45,526 nucleotides of DNA from Paracraurococcus ruber. GTDB taxonomy: Bacteria; Pseudomonadota; Alphaproteobacteria; Acetobacterales; Acetobacteraceae. The translations under genes were made by a program, and so were the position numbers. The stretch spans positions 1-45,526 of the forward strand of contig NZ_SMOA01000025.1 of NCBI RefSeq assembly GCF_004353985.1. The letters are read 5' to 3'. Of the stretch, positions 8,823 through 17,555 are shown one piece after another; position 1 is the first letter of the stretch, and each line of letters begins with the position of its first letter. Under the pieces are notes generated by a model. The model had not been told where the DNA came from and ran no database searches. It worked only from the letters and a program-made list of their open reading frames with translations.

Positions 8823-8892
8823 CCGCCGACCCCGCCAAAACGCGGCCGGAAACTAGTGTTCCGGCCTTTCGGCGGCAAGCTTGCCACGGTGC

Positions 8893-8920
8893 TTGACTCT
8901 CCCCGCGTCGCAGGGCAAAT
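8893..8920 (+). promoter_or_regulatory. Possible sigma70 promoter of the tRNA gene
   Basis: TTGACT at 8893-8898 and the weak -10-like GCAAAT at 8915-8920, 16 bp apart, lie about 40 bp before the tRNA. The -35 is good and the -10 is poor. Confidence 0.4.
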
Positions 8921-8960
8921 CCGCGCTCCCCGCGGTGCCCCATCCCGCGGCGGTGGCTAA

Positions 8961-9036
8961 GGGGCTGTAGCTCAGTTGGGAGAGCGCGTCGTTCGCAATG
9001 ACGAGGCCAGCGGTTCGATCCCGCTCAGCTCCACCA
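8961..9036 (+). tRNA. tRNA-Ala (anticodon CGC)
   Basis: 76 nt that fold into a full cloverleaf: acceptor stem GGGGCTG/CAGCTCC, D-stem GCTC/GAGC, anticodon stem CGTCG/TGACG with loop TTCGCAA (anticodon CGC, reading GCG), T-arm AGCGG-TTCGATC-CCGCT, discriminator A and an encoded CCA end. All conserved bases (T8, GG in the D loop, TTC in the T loop) are present. It stands alone between the yggT operon and the EPS locus. Confidence 0.96.
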
Positions 9037-9525
9037 CCCCTTCCCAGCCTAAGACCGCGCCCTAGCATCGCGTGCGCCGCCGTGCCCGGTCACTGGACCC
9101 GGGCCGTGTCTTCGCCCGCCACCGCGGCCACACGTTCCCGCGGAGCATGCATCCGACTCCACTGATAGGGTCGCGAACTGGCACCGTCGCCGGCCGCGAG
9201 GCTGGCCGATGCCGACCTGCGGCGGACGCGGTCACGCCCCGCCGCCAAGGGCCCGGGCAGGGCGCGGAACGAGGATCGGGCATCGAGCGCGTGACCCTGC
9301 CGCGCCGAAGCGGCGGGGGAGGCGGCCCGGCTCGCGGGTTCGATCCGACACGCGTCGAGCGCGAGGGGACGTCATCCGCCCCTGGACAACCGCCCCCCGC
9401 CGGGCCCGTGGCCCCGTCCCGCCATCGCGCGGGCGGCGGTGATCCGGGACGCCCGAAAGGCCCGCGCCGCGGCCGCCGACCGTCGCGGGCCAGACCCCGG
9501 CCCTTGCGTCCTGGATCGCCCGCCG
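9037..9525. other. Gene-free GC-rich spacer between tRNA-Ala and the EPS locus
   Basis: No protein family, integrase fragment or repeated copy of the tRNA 3' end is visible. Open frames in this stretch are Arg/Pro/Gly-rich products of high GC on all frames. It holds nothing I can name. Confidence 0.6.
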
Positions 9526-10749
9526 TCATCGCGCGGCCGCGTGGCGGCCCGGCGATGCCGCATCCGCCGGCGTCGGCAGCGTGCAGAAGATGATCAGCAG
9601 CATCACCGCCACCGGGTTCAGCAGGTAGCCGCCGGTCAGGTGGAACACCACCATCAGCGGCAGCACCAGCCAGGGGTTGAGCCGCCACGTCACCGCGCGC
9701 TGCATCAGGGCGAGGAAGGCGATGACGGCAAGCACCCCGTATTCCCACAGCAGCTTGACGACCGGCCAGCTGGCGATGCCGTCCTCCACCTGGCCGGCGC
9801 CGCGACCGAGCAAGAAGCCATTCTCCTCGCCCAGCAGATGCAGCAGCTGCATGGCGGGCTGGATGACGCGCCCCCGCTCGCTGCTGCCCTGGACGCTGAA
9901 GCCTTCCAGGCGCATCAGCAGGAACTCGCCCTTCCAGGCGACCAGGCCGATCAGGACGATGGCCGCGGCGAACATCACCACGAGCCGCTGACGCGGCGGC
10001 AGGCGGGCCAGCACGAACGGCGCCCCGAGCACCGCCATCAAGGCGCCGGTGCCGCCCAGGCACCCGACCAGCGCGGCCGCGTAGAGCAGGACGAAGCGCC
10101 ATCGCCGGAAGACGCACAACTCGGTCAGCAGCGCACAGGCCAGGAAGGCGGACAGGAAGGAGGGTTCTAGGAAGACATAGCCGTTCGGCCGGACGAACAG
10201 GGTGCCGAAGAACAGCGGCGCCTCGTAATAGAAGCCGGACAGCAGCAGGTCGCGGGGCAGCACGTCCTCGATGCTCAGCGTCCGGCCGAAGCCGAAGGCG
10301 AACTGCCAGGCGAGCTGCAGCAGGGCGACCAGCGCGGGCGGCACCATCAGCGACTGGTAGGCCCGGAGATAGCGGCGATGCAGCGCCGCGCCCATGTCGG
10401 CGCGGAAGACAAGCTGCGCATAGAGCAGCAGCAGCAGCACCATGCTGGCGAGCGAGATCTCCGGCTGCGTCGCCTGCGACAGCAGGACCACCGCGCAGAA
10501 GAGGAAATAGAGCAGCAGCCGCCGCGCATCGAGCGCGAAGGCGCCCACCACATGGCCCAGCATGAGGCACGCCATGAACAGCAGCATGGCGACGGAGGCC
10601 GAGCGGCCGCTGCCGGGGATGGCGAGTTTCTGCAGGTAGATCGCAATGCCCATCTGCCAGACGCCGAGCCTGAGCAGCCAGGCGTCGCGCGCGCTGCGGT
10701 CTGGCCTGGGCAGGCTTGCCGCAGGCCAGGAACTGCTTGCCCTTCGCAT
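9526..10749 (-). CDS. Wzy/O-antigen-ligase-like polysaccharide polymerase
   Basis: 407-residue polytopic inner-membrane protein with about ten to twelve hydrophobic helices and a larger loop in the second half (GFSVQGSSERGRVIQPAM...LLGRGAGQVEDGIASW). That loop pattern, with small basic/polar motifs between helices and an ASW-K-WEYG segment, is typical of Wzy-type polymerases and WaaL/ExoQ-like proteins. Primary sequence in this family is poorly conserved, so the call rests on topology plus location at the edge of an EPS locus. A Shine-Dalgarno AGGA lies 6 bases before the ATG at 10749. It is divergent from the epimerase gene across a 399-bp AT-richer region. Confidence 0.75.
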   Translation of the reverse strand: MRRASSSWPAASLPRPDRSARDAWLLRLGVWQMGIAIYLQKLAIPGSGRSASVAMLLFMACLMLGHVVGAFALDARRLLLYFLFCAVVLLSQATQPEISLASMVLLLLLYAQLVFRADMGAALHRRYLRAYQSLMVPPALVALLQLAWQFAFGFGRTLSIEDVLPRDLLLSGFYYEAPLFFGTLFVRPNGYVFLEPSFLSAFLACALLTELCVFRRWRFVLLYAAALVGCLGGTGALMAVLGAPFVLARLPPRQRLVVMFAAAIVLIGLVAWKGEFLLMRLEGFSVQGSSERGRVIQPAMQLLHLLGEENGFLLGRGAGQVEDGIASWPVVKLLWEYGVLAVIAFLALMQRAVTWRLNPWLVLPLMVVFHLTGGYLLNPVAVMLLIIFCTLPTPADAASPGRHAAAR

Positions 10750-11148
10750 GGTCGTCCTATCGCGCCCGGCCGACGGCAGGACAAGCCGTGCCGCCAGCCA
10801 AAATCCCTGCCAGCCGGGTCCGTGCAGATCCGAGTCGACGCCTTCAAGTAAAGCAGCTGAATATTATTTCAATCTCGGGATTATTTTTAGTGAGCGCCGA
10901 GCGTTTATTGCTTCCGGCAACATCGCGCCATTGGGCAATTTCGCTGAGACGTGATGTTCCTTACCAAGCGATGGACCAAAACGCGGCTTCCAGAACATGA
11001 GCATGCAGGGCAGTTTCCCCACATACGCGGCAAATCAACGGCAACAAATCAATTGCGAATAACATCACGATCAGCCGTCGGGAAACATCAGAAAGCCAAT
11101 CAAGAAAGACTCTTCCAGTTCTAGATTGCAATAAAGGGGAAGTCAGGC
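10750..11148. promoter_or_regulatory. AT-richer divergent regulatory region of the EPS locus
   Basis: This 399-bp gap separates the Wzy-like gene (-) and the epimerase gene (+). From about 10855 to 11135 base composition drops sharply below its surroundings, with stretches such as TGAATATTATTTCA, GATTATTTTTAG and AACAAATCAATTGCGAATAAC. Such a dip in a very GC-rich genome marks promoter and operator DNA or foreign DNA. No gene is convincing in it. The AAAGGGGAAG ribosome-binding site of the epimerase gene ends it. Confidence 0.6.
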
Positions 11149-12204
11149 ATGGCAAAAACTGCCCTTGTCTGTGGCGCTGGTGGATTCATCGGTGGTCATC
11201 TGGTCAAGCGGTTGAAAGCGGATGGATTCTGGGTCCGCGGGGTTGATCTCAAGCGAAACGAGTTCTCCTCCTGCCCGGCCGACGATTTCGTCGTCGGCGA
11301 CCTGCGTGATCCGCTGCTGGTGCGCGAGGTGGTCGACCAGGCCTTCGACGAGGTTTATCAGCTCGCCGCCGACATGGGCGGGGCCGGCTACATCTTCACC
11401 GGCGAGAACGATGCGGGGCTGATGCACAACTCGGCCACGATCAACCTGAACGTGGTGGATGAGTGCTGCCGGCGGCAGATCGGCCGGGTCTTCTACTCAT
11501 CCTCGGCCTGCATCTACCCGGCCTACAACCAGGAAGATCCCGACAATCCGGTCTGCAGCGAGGCATCCGCCTACCCTGCCGCGCCGGACAGCGAATACGG
11601 CTGGGAGAAGCTCTTCAGCGAGCGGATATACTCCGCCTATCGGCGGAACCACGGCCTGCAGAGCTTCGTCGCCCGCTACCACAACATCTTCGGGCCCGAA
11701 GGCACCTGGACCGGCGGCCGCGAGAAGGCGCCGGCCGCCATCTGCCGCAAGGTGGCGCAGGCGCGCAGCGGCGGGGAGATCGAGATCTGGGGCGATGGCC
11801 GCCAGACGCGATCCTTCCTGTATGTCGACGAATGCGTGGAGGGGACGCTGCGCCTGATGCGGTCCGGCTTTCCCGGCCCGGTGAATATCGGCTCCGATGA
11901 AATGGTGAGCATCAACCAGCTCGTCGAGCTCGTGGCCGACATCGCCGGCAAGCGGATCAGCGTGCGGCATGTGCCCGGACCGCAGGGCGTGCGCGGTCGC
12001 ACCTCCGACAACCGGCTGGTGCAGGAAACGCTGGGCTGGGCGCCCAGCCGGTCGCTGCGGGAAGGCCTCGAGCGGACCTATGCCTGGGTCGAGGCGCAGG
12101 TTCGGCGCGAAGCCGCGCTCGATGCCTGGCCGGTGCCGGTGCAGCCCGCGCCACGTCCGCGCGCGCCCGTCCGTGAACTCGCCCAGCCCGGCCCCGAGGC
12201 CTGA
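11149..12204 (+). CDS. GDP-mannose 3,5-epimerase-like NAD-dependent epimerase
   Basis: 351-residue extended SDR enzyme. N-terminal NAD site GAGGFIGGH (about residues 9-17). The body matches plant-type GDP-mannose 3,5-epimerase closely: MGGAGYIF, the active-site block SSSACIYP with Cys121, the YGWEK dyad (Tyr150, Lys154), and the substrate block RYHNIFGPEGTWTGGREKAPAA (Lys193). The plant enzyme turns GDP-D-mannose into GDP-L-galactose or GDP-L-gulose, so this cell may build an L-sugar into its EPS; the product is inferred. Ribosome-binding site AGGGGAAG lies about 7 bases upstream. First gene of the rightward EPS operon. C-terminal about 25 residues are Pro/Arg-rich and probably disordered. 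Confidence 0.88.
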   Translation: MAKTALVCGAGGFIGGHLVKRLKADGFWVRGVDLKRNEFSSCPADDFVVGDLRDPLLVREVVDQAFDEVYQLAADMGGAGYIFTGENDAGLMHNSATINLNVVDECCRRQIGRVFYSSSACIYPAYNQEDPDNPVCSEASAYPAAPDSEYGWEKLFSERIYSAYRRNHGLQSFVARYHNIFGPEGTWTGGREKAPAAICRKVAQARSGGEIEIWGDGRQTRSFLYVDECVEGTLRLMRSGFPGPVNIGSDEMVSINQLVELVADIAGKRISVRHVPGPQGVRGRTSDNRLVQETLGWAPSRSLREGLERTYAWVEAQVRREAALDAWPVPVQPAPRPRAPVRELAQPGPEA

Positions 12205-12284
12205 CGGCCCGCATCGCCGTGGCGATCCCGCATGGCCAGGCCCATGCGGGATCCACGCCGGCTGCCGCTTCCGGAGATCCCCGC

Positions 12285-12980
12285 GTGTCCTCGATGCTGA
12301 CAGAGAACTGGCCGCGGATCGGGCCGGAAGACCAGCAGCCGCCACCCCGTCGCGCCGGCTCCATCCTGCGGACCTCCTGCAAGCGGCTGGTGGACGTGCT
12401 CGGCGCCTCGATCATGCTCGTCCTGCTGACGCCGGCCTGCGCGCTGATCGCGGCGGCCGTCGCGCTGGACGGCGGCCCGATCCTCTACGCCCATACCCGG
12501 GTCGGGCGGCAGGGCCGCAGCTTCCGCTGCTACAAGTTCCGCAGCATGGTGCCGCAAGCCGACCGCGTCCTGGCCGACCTGCTGCAGGACCCGCAGATGC
12601 GCGCGGCCTGGGAGACGAAGCGCAAGCTGCCCCGCGATGCGCGCGTCACGCGCATCGGCCGCATCCTGCGGGTCACCTCGCTCGACGAACTGCCGCAACT
12701 CTTCAACGTCCTGCGCGGCGATATGAGCCTCGTCGGTCCGCGCCCCGTGGTACGGGAGGAGCTGGAGCGGCATTATGCGCGGCTCGGTGCGCAGGCCGCC
12801 TATCTCTCGGTGCGGCCCGGCATCACGGGTCTCTGGCAGGTGAGCGGCCGCAGCGACACCTCCTACGATTCCCGCGTGCTGCTCGACCTCGCCTATGTCG
12901 AGGAGCAATCGATCCTGACCGACCTGGCGATCCTGCTGCGGACGCCGGCGGCGGTGCTGCGGGGACGCGGCGCCTGTTGA
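12285..12980 (+). CDS. ExoY/WcaJ-type initiating sugar-phosphate transferase
   Basis: About 231 residues, the short form of the bacterial sugar transferase family. It moves a sugar-1-phosphate (Gal or Glc in known ExoY-type enzymes) from a nucleotide sugar to undecaprenyl phosphate and so starts the repeat unit at the inner membrane. Motifs: KRLVDVLGASIMLVLLTPA (membrane re-entrant helix), RVGRQGRSFRCYKFRSM, TSLDELPQLFNVLRGDMSLVGPRP, and VRPGITGLWQVSGRSD. The GTG at 12285 is chosen because GGAG lies 8 bases upstream; a GTG at 12219 would add 22 residues and an ATG at 12294 would remove three. It follows the epimerase gene by 80 bp. Confidence 0.92.
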   Translation: MSSMLTENWPRIGPEDQQPPPRRAGSILRTSCKRLVDVLGASIMLVLLTPACALIAAAVALDGGPILYAHTRVGRQGRSFRCYKFRSMVPQADRVLADLLQDPQMRAAWETKRKLPRDARVTRIGRILRVTSLDELPQLFNVLRGDMSLVGPRPVVREELERHYARLGAQAAYLSVRPGITGLWQVSGRSDTSYDSRVLLDLAYVEEQSILTDLAILLRTPAAVLRGRGAC

Positions 12981-13062
12981 GCCAGCCGCCGCATCCCGGC
13001 GCCCGGGCCCCGAACCCGGCCGCGCCAGCCCGCCCGCAGCCTGCATGGAAGGCCCTTCCGCG

Positions 13063-15204
13063 ATGGACATAGCCATTCCCGGCCTCGGCACCCAGCCTGC
13101 CGCGCCGCCTGGCATCCACGGCCTGCAGCTCCTCCGCACCCTGCGGCGGGGCTGGTGGGCGATCATCGGCTGTGGCGTCCTGCTCGGCGTCATCACCTAT
13201 GCCGGGACGAAGCGGCTGACGCCCGGCTACAGCGCCAGCGCCATCGTCTCGGCGGAGCCGCAGCGCTTCGCCATCCCGCAGCTTCAGGGCGCGGTGGCAT
13301 CGGATGCGGCGCCGGACCCCATGCCATGGGTGCGGACCGAAGCGGCCGTGCTGCGCTCCCCGATGCTGCTCCGGTCCGCGGCGCAGGACCTGAGCCTGGA
13401 TCAGGACCCGGTGTTCAACCCGGCGCTGCGGCCACCGGGCCTGCTGGCGCCGGTGAAGGCCTGGCTGGCGGGCTGGCTGGGCGCGCCATCGGCGACCCGC
13501 GGCGATCCGGCGCTGGAGCAGCAGGAGGCCGTGCTGGCCGAGGTGCAGCGCCGCCTGCGCGTCGAGCACGACGAGCGCAGCTTCCTTGTCACCGTCACCT
13601 TCGCATCGCCCGACCCGAACCAGGCTTCGGGCTTCGTCAACACCCTGCTGCGGCGCTACCTGGCCGACCGGTCGGCCGCCCGCCTCAGCGCCAATCGCGA
13701 CGCCAATGCCGCGCTGAGCGGCCGCATGGCGGCGCTGCGCGGCGAGCTGGATGCCGCCGAGGCACAGCTGCGCACGATGCGGCAGCAGAACGGCCTGGTC
13801 ACCCTGCGCGCCGGCAGCCTTGGCCAGCAGCAGCTGGAGGAGTTGGCGACGGCGGCGGCGCAGGCATCGTCCGACCGGATCCAGGCCCAGGCGGCCTGGG
13901 AGGGCGCGACCACGCTGAGCCGGCGGGGCGCCACGGCCGAGCTGGCCGATGTCGTCGGCTCCGCCACCATGGCGCGGCTGCGCGACCAGGAGACGGCGGC
14001 GGCCCGCCGATGGGGCGAGGTGCAGAGCCGCTACGGCCCGCGCCATCCGGACCGGCAGAGCGCGCAGTCTGAGCTGGCCGCGATCCGCGCCGAGATCACC
14101 GAGGAGGTGCGGCGCACCGTGGCATCGCTGCAGGCGCGCTACCAGGCGGCCCGTGACCGGGAGGCGGCGACCGCCCAGCAGCTTGCCAGGGCGCGCGAGG
14201 AGGCCGCCCGGGCCGGCGCGCTGCAGGACCGCCTGGCCGACATGGAGAAGGAGGTCGACGCGAAGCGGGTGCTCTACCAGAACCTGCAGGAGCAGGCGGA
14301 GCTGACCTCGCTCGACCCGCAGAAGGGCGGGCAGGCGCCCGGGCTCCGGCTGGTGAGCGAGGCGGTCCCGCCGGCCCTGCCCTCCTCGCCCAAGCCCCTG
14401 CTCGGCGGCGTGATGGGGACGGTGGCGGGCATGGCGCTGGGCGGCACGCTGGTTCTGCTGCGCGGCCGCGGCCATCGCGGCTTCGAGGACGAGGACGAGG
14501 TGGCGGCGCTGACGGAGCTTCCGGTGGCGGCGGTGATCCCGCTGCAGGTCGGCCGCTTCGGCAATCGCGCACGCGCCTTCGCGGGCCTGCCTGCGCGCGT
14601 GCTGCAGCGCCGCAGCAGCCCGGAAGCGAATGCGCTGAGCCTGCTGCGCCGCCGGGCCTGGCATGTGCGCAGCGCCGCAGCCCCCTGCACGGTCGCCTTC
14701 GTATCGCCCGATCCCGCCGATGCGGCGTCCCTGGCGCTGGCCTTCGGCCGGACCGCATCGGCCGATGGCGACAATGCGCTGCTGGTCGAAAGCCGGCCGA
14801 GGCCCGCCGTGCCGCAGCACGGGCTGCCGGATGCGCCGGCCGGCGACCTGGCCGCAGTCCTGGCGGGCACCGCGAGGCTGAGGGATGCCGTGCGGCCGGA
14901 CCCGGACAGCCGGCTGGCGATCCTGCCGCGCGGGACCGGGGCCGTGCCGCAGGAACCCGCCGGCTTCGAGCCGACCGCGCGCATCCAGAACCTGCTGGTG
15001 GAAGCGAACGACACCTACAATCTGGTGGCCTTGTCGGCCGCCGGCGCGCAGTCCCCGGAAACCTTCATGCTGGCCCGCATCGCGGACCTGACGGTGCTGC
15101 TGGTCGATCTGCGCCGCAGCGACCGTGCCGCCGTGGCGGAACTCGCCGTCTGGCTGCGGGCCGTCGCGCGCGATCCGGTGATCGCGCTGCTGCGGGACGC
15201 CTGA
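13063..15204 (+). CDS. GumC/ExoP-type polysaccharide chain-length protein with degenerate kinase half
   Basis: 713-residue inner-membrane protein of the Wzc/ExoP class. TM1 lies at about residues 27-47, preceded by the Wzz-type start. A periplasmic coiled-coil region with GNVR/Wzz features follows (LRTMRQQNGLV, SRYGPRHPDRQSAQSELAAI). TM2 lies at about 444-466 (PLLGGVMGTVAGMALGGTLVLL), then a cytoplasmic domain of about 230 residues. In active BY-kinases this domain has a GKT Walker A loop; here the matching place reads FVSPDPADAASLALAFG, without Gly-Lys-Ser/Thr. The Walker A'/B aspartates are lost too, and there is no C-terminal tyrosine cluster. It probably controls chain length and export without phosphorylation. 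GGAAGG 10 bases before 13063 supports this ATG over the one at 13045. Confidence 0.9.
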   Translation: MDIAIPGLGTQPAAPPGIHGLQLLRTLRRGWWAIIGCGVLLGVITYAGTKRLTPGYSASAIVSAEPQRFAIPQLQGAVASDAAPDPMPWVRTEAAVLRSPMLLRSAAQDLSLDQDPVFNPALRPPGLLAPVKAWLAGWLGAPSATRGDPALEQQEAVLAEVQRRLRVEHDERSFLVTVTFASPDPNQASGFVNTLLRRYLADRSAARLSANRDANAALSGRMAALRGELDAAEAQLRTMRQQNGLVTLRAGSLGQQQLEELATAAAQASSDRIQAQAAWEGATTLSRRGATAELADVVGSATMARLRDQETAAARRWGEVQSRYGPRHPDRQSAQSELAAIRAEITEEVRRTVASLQARYQAARDREAATAQQLARAREEAARAGALQDRLADMEKEVDAKRVLYQNLQEQAELTSLDPQKGGQAPGLRLVSEAVPPALPSSPKPLLGGVMGTVAGMALGGTLVLLRGRGHRGFEDEDEVAALTELPVAAVIPLQVGRFGNRARAFAGLPARVLQRRSSPEANALSLLRRRAWHVRSAAAPCTVAFVSPDPADAASLALAFGRTASADGDNALLVESRPRPAVPQHGLPDAPAGDLAAVLAGTARLRDAVRPDPDSRLAILPRGTGAVPQEPAGFEPTARIQNLLVEANDTYNLVALSAAGAQSPETFMLARIADLTVLLVDLRRSDRAAVAELAVWLRAVARDPVIALLRDA

Positions 15205-15211
15205 CGCCACC

Positions 15212-16339
15212 ATGCGGATCCTGTGGGTGGGCAAGGCGCCGGAGGATGAGCGGGCGGGGGACGAGGTATTCGACCGCCGCACCATCGCCGCGCTTCGCGC
15301 CCGCGGCCATGCGGTGGCGCTCTGGCATCCCCGGCGGCTCGGCCGCCTGCGGCAGGTGCTGAACCGGCTGCGCGGGGTGCCGCACTACCGGACTTGGTTC
15401 GAGGATGCGGCGAACCGGTCCGCGCTGGCCGCCGCCGCCGCCGCGCAGGACGCCGTCATCGTGTCCTGGGAGCCGCTGGACGGGCTGCGGCCGTCCGGCC
15501 CGGTGCCGGCCTTGCTCGTCCTGCACAACGTCACCAGCCGGTCGCTCCGGTCAATCTTCCCGCGCAATCCCCTGGCCCGGATCCTGGCCGCCGGCGCCGC
15601 GCGCTGGGAGCGTGCCACCTACCGGCCCGACCGCTGGGCGGCCATCGCCACGCTGGCCAAGGCGGACGACGCGCATGTCCGGGCCCTGCCGGCCCGGCCG
15701 CATACCCTTCTGACCATCCCCGGCATGCCGCCGCTGGCGCCCCTGGCGCCAGACGCCATGCTGCGGGCCGAGCTGGTCGTGGCCGGCACCTTCGACTGGC
15801 GTCCCAAGCGGCGGGACCTCCTGCGCTTCGCACGGGACTACGCCGCCCTGCCGGTCCGGCTGCCGGTGCGAGGCGAGGGGTGGCCGGCGGAGATCGAACG
15901 GCTCCTCCCCCCGCTGCCGCCGCCCACGGCCGAGGAAATCGCGGACGGCATCCGCTTCGGCATCGTGACGGACCGGTTCGAAGCGGGCCACAAGCTGAAG
16001 ACGCTGGCCCATATCGCCGCCAACCAGGTCGTGCTGTCCTTCGCCGAGGTCGGCGCCGACATCGCGGAGATCCCCGATCACCGCTTCTTCCTGCGGCGCA
16101 TCGCCACGGCCGCGGACATCCCGGCGCATGTCGCGGAACTGGCCGCGATGGATCCCGCGCTGCTGCGGCAGCGCCTGGCGGAGTTCAAGCGCCGCTGCGC
16201 TGCCCGCTTCACCTGGGATGCGGTTGCCGGAACGCTCGAGCAAGCCCTCCTGGCCGACCGGCCGGCCTCCGCCCCCGCGGCCGCGACGTCCCCGGCCAGC
16301 CATCCGCCCATCGGCCGTTCGGCCCGCGCCGGCGCGTAG
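15212..16339 (+). CDS. Glycosyltransferase (GT-B fold) of the EPS locus
   Basis: 375-residue putative cytoplasmic glycosyltransferase. It opens MRILWVGKAPEDERAGDEVFDRRTIAAL, the Rossmann start of GT-B enzymes, and has VLHNVTSRSLRSI in the first domain. After the hinge come LVVAGTFDWRPKRRDLLRFA and the second-domain block RFEAGHKLKTLAHIAANQVVLSFAEVG, the place where GT4-like enzymes bind the sugar nucleotide. The canonical E-x7-E pair is not clear, so CAZy family is uncertain. The last 25 residues are Ala/Pro-rich tail. It starts 8 bp after the chain-length gene and is the last gene of the rightward EPS operon. Donor and acceptor unknown. Confidence 0.75.
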   Translation: MRILWVGKAPEDERAGDEVFDRRTIAALRARGHAVALWHPRRLGRLRQVLNRLRGVPHYRTWFEDAANRSALAAAAAAQDAVIVSWEPLDGLRPSGPVPALLVLHNVTSRSLRSIFPRNPLARILAAGAARWERATYRPDRWAAIATLAKADDAHVRALPARPHTLLTIPGMPPLAPLAPDAMLRAELVVAGTFDWRPKRRDLLRFARDYAALPVRLPVRGEGWPAEIERLLPPLPPPTAEEIADGIRFGIVTDRFEAGHKLKTLAHIAANQVVLSFAEVGADIAEIPDHRFFLRRIATAADIPAHVAELAAMDPALLRQRLAEFKRRCAARFTWDAVAGTLEQALLADRPASAPAAATSPASHPPIGRSARAGA

Positions 16340-16367
16340 ACGGCACCGGCCTGGGCCGCGCCGGAGG

Positions 16368-17555
16368 TCAGTTGATCGTGGCGAAGAAGGACTCGAAGCG
16401 CTGGACGATTCGGCCGATGTCGAAATGCGCTTCCGCATAGGCGCGCCCGGCGGCGCCGCAGCGCTGCCGTAGCGCCGCATCCTCCCGCAGCCTGACGGCG
16501 GCCGCTTCGAATCCCGCGGCATCGCCCGGGGCGACGCAGAGCCCCGCGCCCGCTTCCTCGACGATCCGCGTCGCCAGGTTGCCGCGCGGCGCCGCGAGCA
16601 GGATGGGGCGCCCGGCGCAGAGATAGCTGAGCACCTTGGACGGGACGGAGAACTCGCCCGCATCCTCCTCCAGCACCGCGACCAGCACATCGGCGCTGGC
16701 CAGCACGTCCGGGAAGTCCGGCATGGGCTGGGGCGGCAGGAATGCCATGTTGTCCAGGGAGGGCGCTGCCGCCCTCAGGCGCTCGAAGCCGACGCCGGAG
16801 GAGACGACGCCGACCTTCACCGCCCGGTCCGTGGCCATGCGGGCCGCGAGGCCGGCCAGCAGCGCCGGATTGTGCTTGAGCGCCAGGGTGCCGGTGTAGA
16901 GGAAGGCGAAGTGGCCCGCGAAGCCGTGGCGCCTTGCCCAGGCATTGTCCTTGGGCCGCAAGGGCAGGGCGGACAGCGGCGCCCAGTTCGGGATGGTGCA
17001 GACGCGGTCCGACCCGGCGACGGACGATGGCAGGTAGCGGCGGAAATCGTCGCTGATGAGCACCACGCCTTCGCTGCGACGGAGCAGCGATGCCTCCATC
17101 CGTTCATAGCGCGCCGCGACCACCTTGCCGGCGCCGCGCCAGCGATGCCCGAGCAGGCGGCGGATGGCCACGCTGTAGTAGTCCTGCAGCCAGAAGACGA
17201 AGGGGGCGCGTCGGGCGCGCGCCGCCGCCTGGATCGCCCCCTGCGCTTCGAGCGGCGTGTTGGCGGAGATCACCAGGTCGGGCTCGAACGCCGCGATCAT
17301 GCGGGCGGCGGCGCGGCCATAGAGCACGTCGCCCAGCACGCGGCGCAGGAAGCGGTCCTTGCTGTAGGCCATGCTGATCTGGACCGGCACCACCGAGAAG
17401 CCGGCCGGATCCTCCGGCCGCCGCTCCGTATCGCCCTTCGGGCCCTGGTCCCCGCCGAACCAGAAATGCCGGACCGTATGCCCGCGGGCGGCGAGAGCCC
17501 TCGAAAGGTCGAACTCAAAGGGATGCCCGGCATAATCATGGACCGCAATGCGCAT
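16368..17555 (-). CDS. WbuB-like GT4 glycosyltransferase
   Basis: 395-residue GT-B enzyme of family 4. N-terminal start MRIAVHDYAGHPFEFDLSRALAARGH; acceptor-domain pieces ISANTPLEAQGAI and WLQDYYSVAIRR; then IPNWAPLSALP and FAFLYTGTLALKHNPALLAGLA. The donor site is EFSVPSKVLSYLCAGRPILLA, with the later Glu-rich IVEEAGAGLCVAPGD. The order and motifs match WbuB-type proteins, which in O-antigen loci transfer an N-acetylated deoxy sugar; the actual sugar here is unknown. It converges on the preceding GT gene with only 28 bp between the stops. Cytoplasmic face of the inner membrane expected. Confidence 0.88.
   Translation of the reverse strand: MRIAVHDYAGHPFEFDLSRALAARGHTVRHFWFGGDQGPKGDTERRPEDPAGFSVVPVQISMAYSKDRFLRRVLGDVLYGRAAARMIAAFEPDLVISANTPLEAQGAIQAAARARRAPFVFWLQDYYSVAIRRLLGHRWRGAGKVVAARYERMEASLLRRSEGVVLISDDFRRYLPSSVAGSDRVCTIPNWAPLSALPLRPKDNAWARRHGFAGHFAFLYTGTLALKHNPALLAGLAARMATDRAVKVGVVSSGVGFERLRAAAPSLDNMAFLPPQPMPDFPDVLASADVLVAVLEEDAGEFSVPSKVLSYLCAGRPILLAAPRGNLATRIVEEAGAGLCVAPGDAAGFEAAAVRLREDAALRQRCGAAGRAYAEAHFDIGRIVQRFESFFATIN

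Noticed and set aside
9072-9593. Plus-strand open frame after the tRNA
   Set aside because: Arg/Gly/Pro-rich, no ribosome-binding site or family; it overlaps the end of the polymerase gene in antisense.
10961-11155. 64-codon minus-strand frame before the epimerase gene
   Set aside because: It overlaps the epimerase start, has no ribosome-binding site and lies in the AT-rich control region.
16340-16367. Possible terminator between the two convergent EPS glycosyltransferase genes
   Set aside because: Only a 5-bp CCGGC/GCCGG stem is present; too weak to call.
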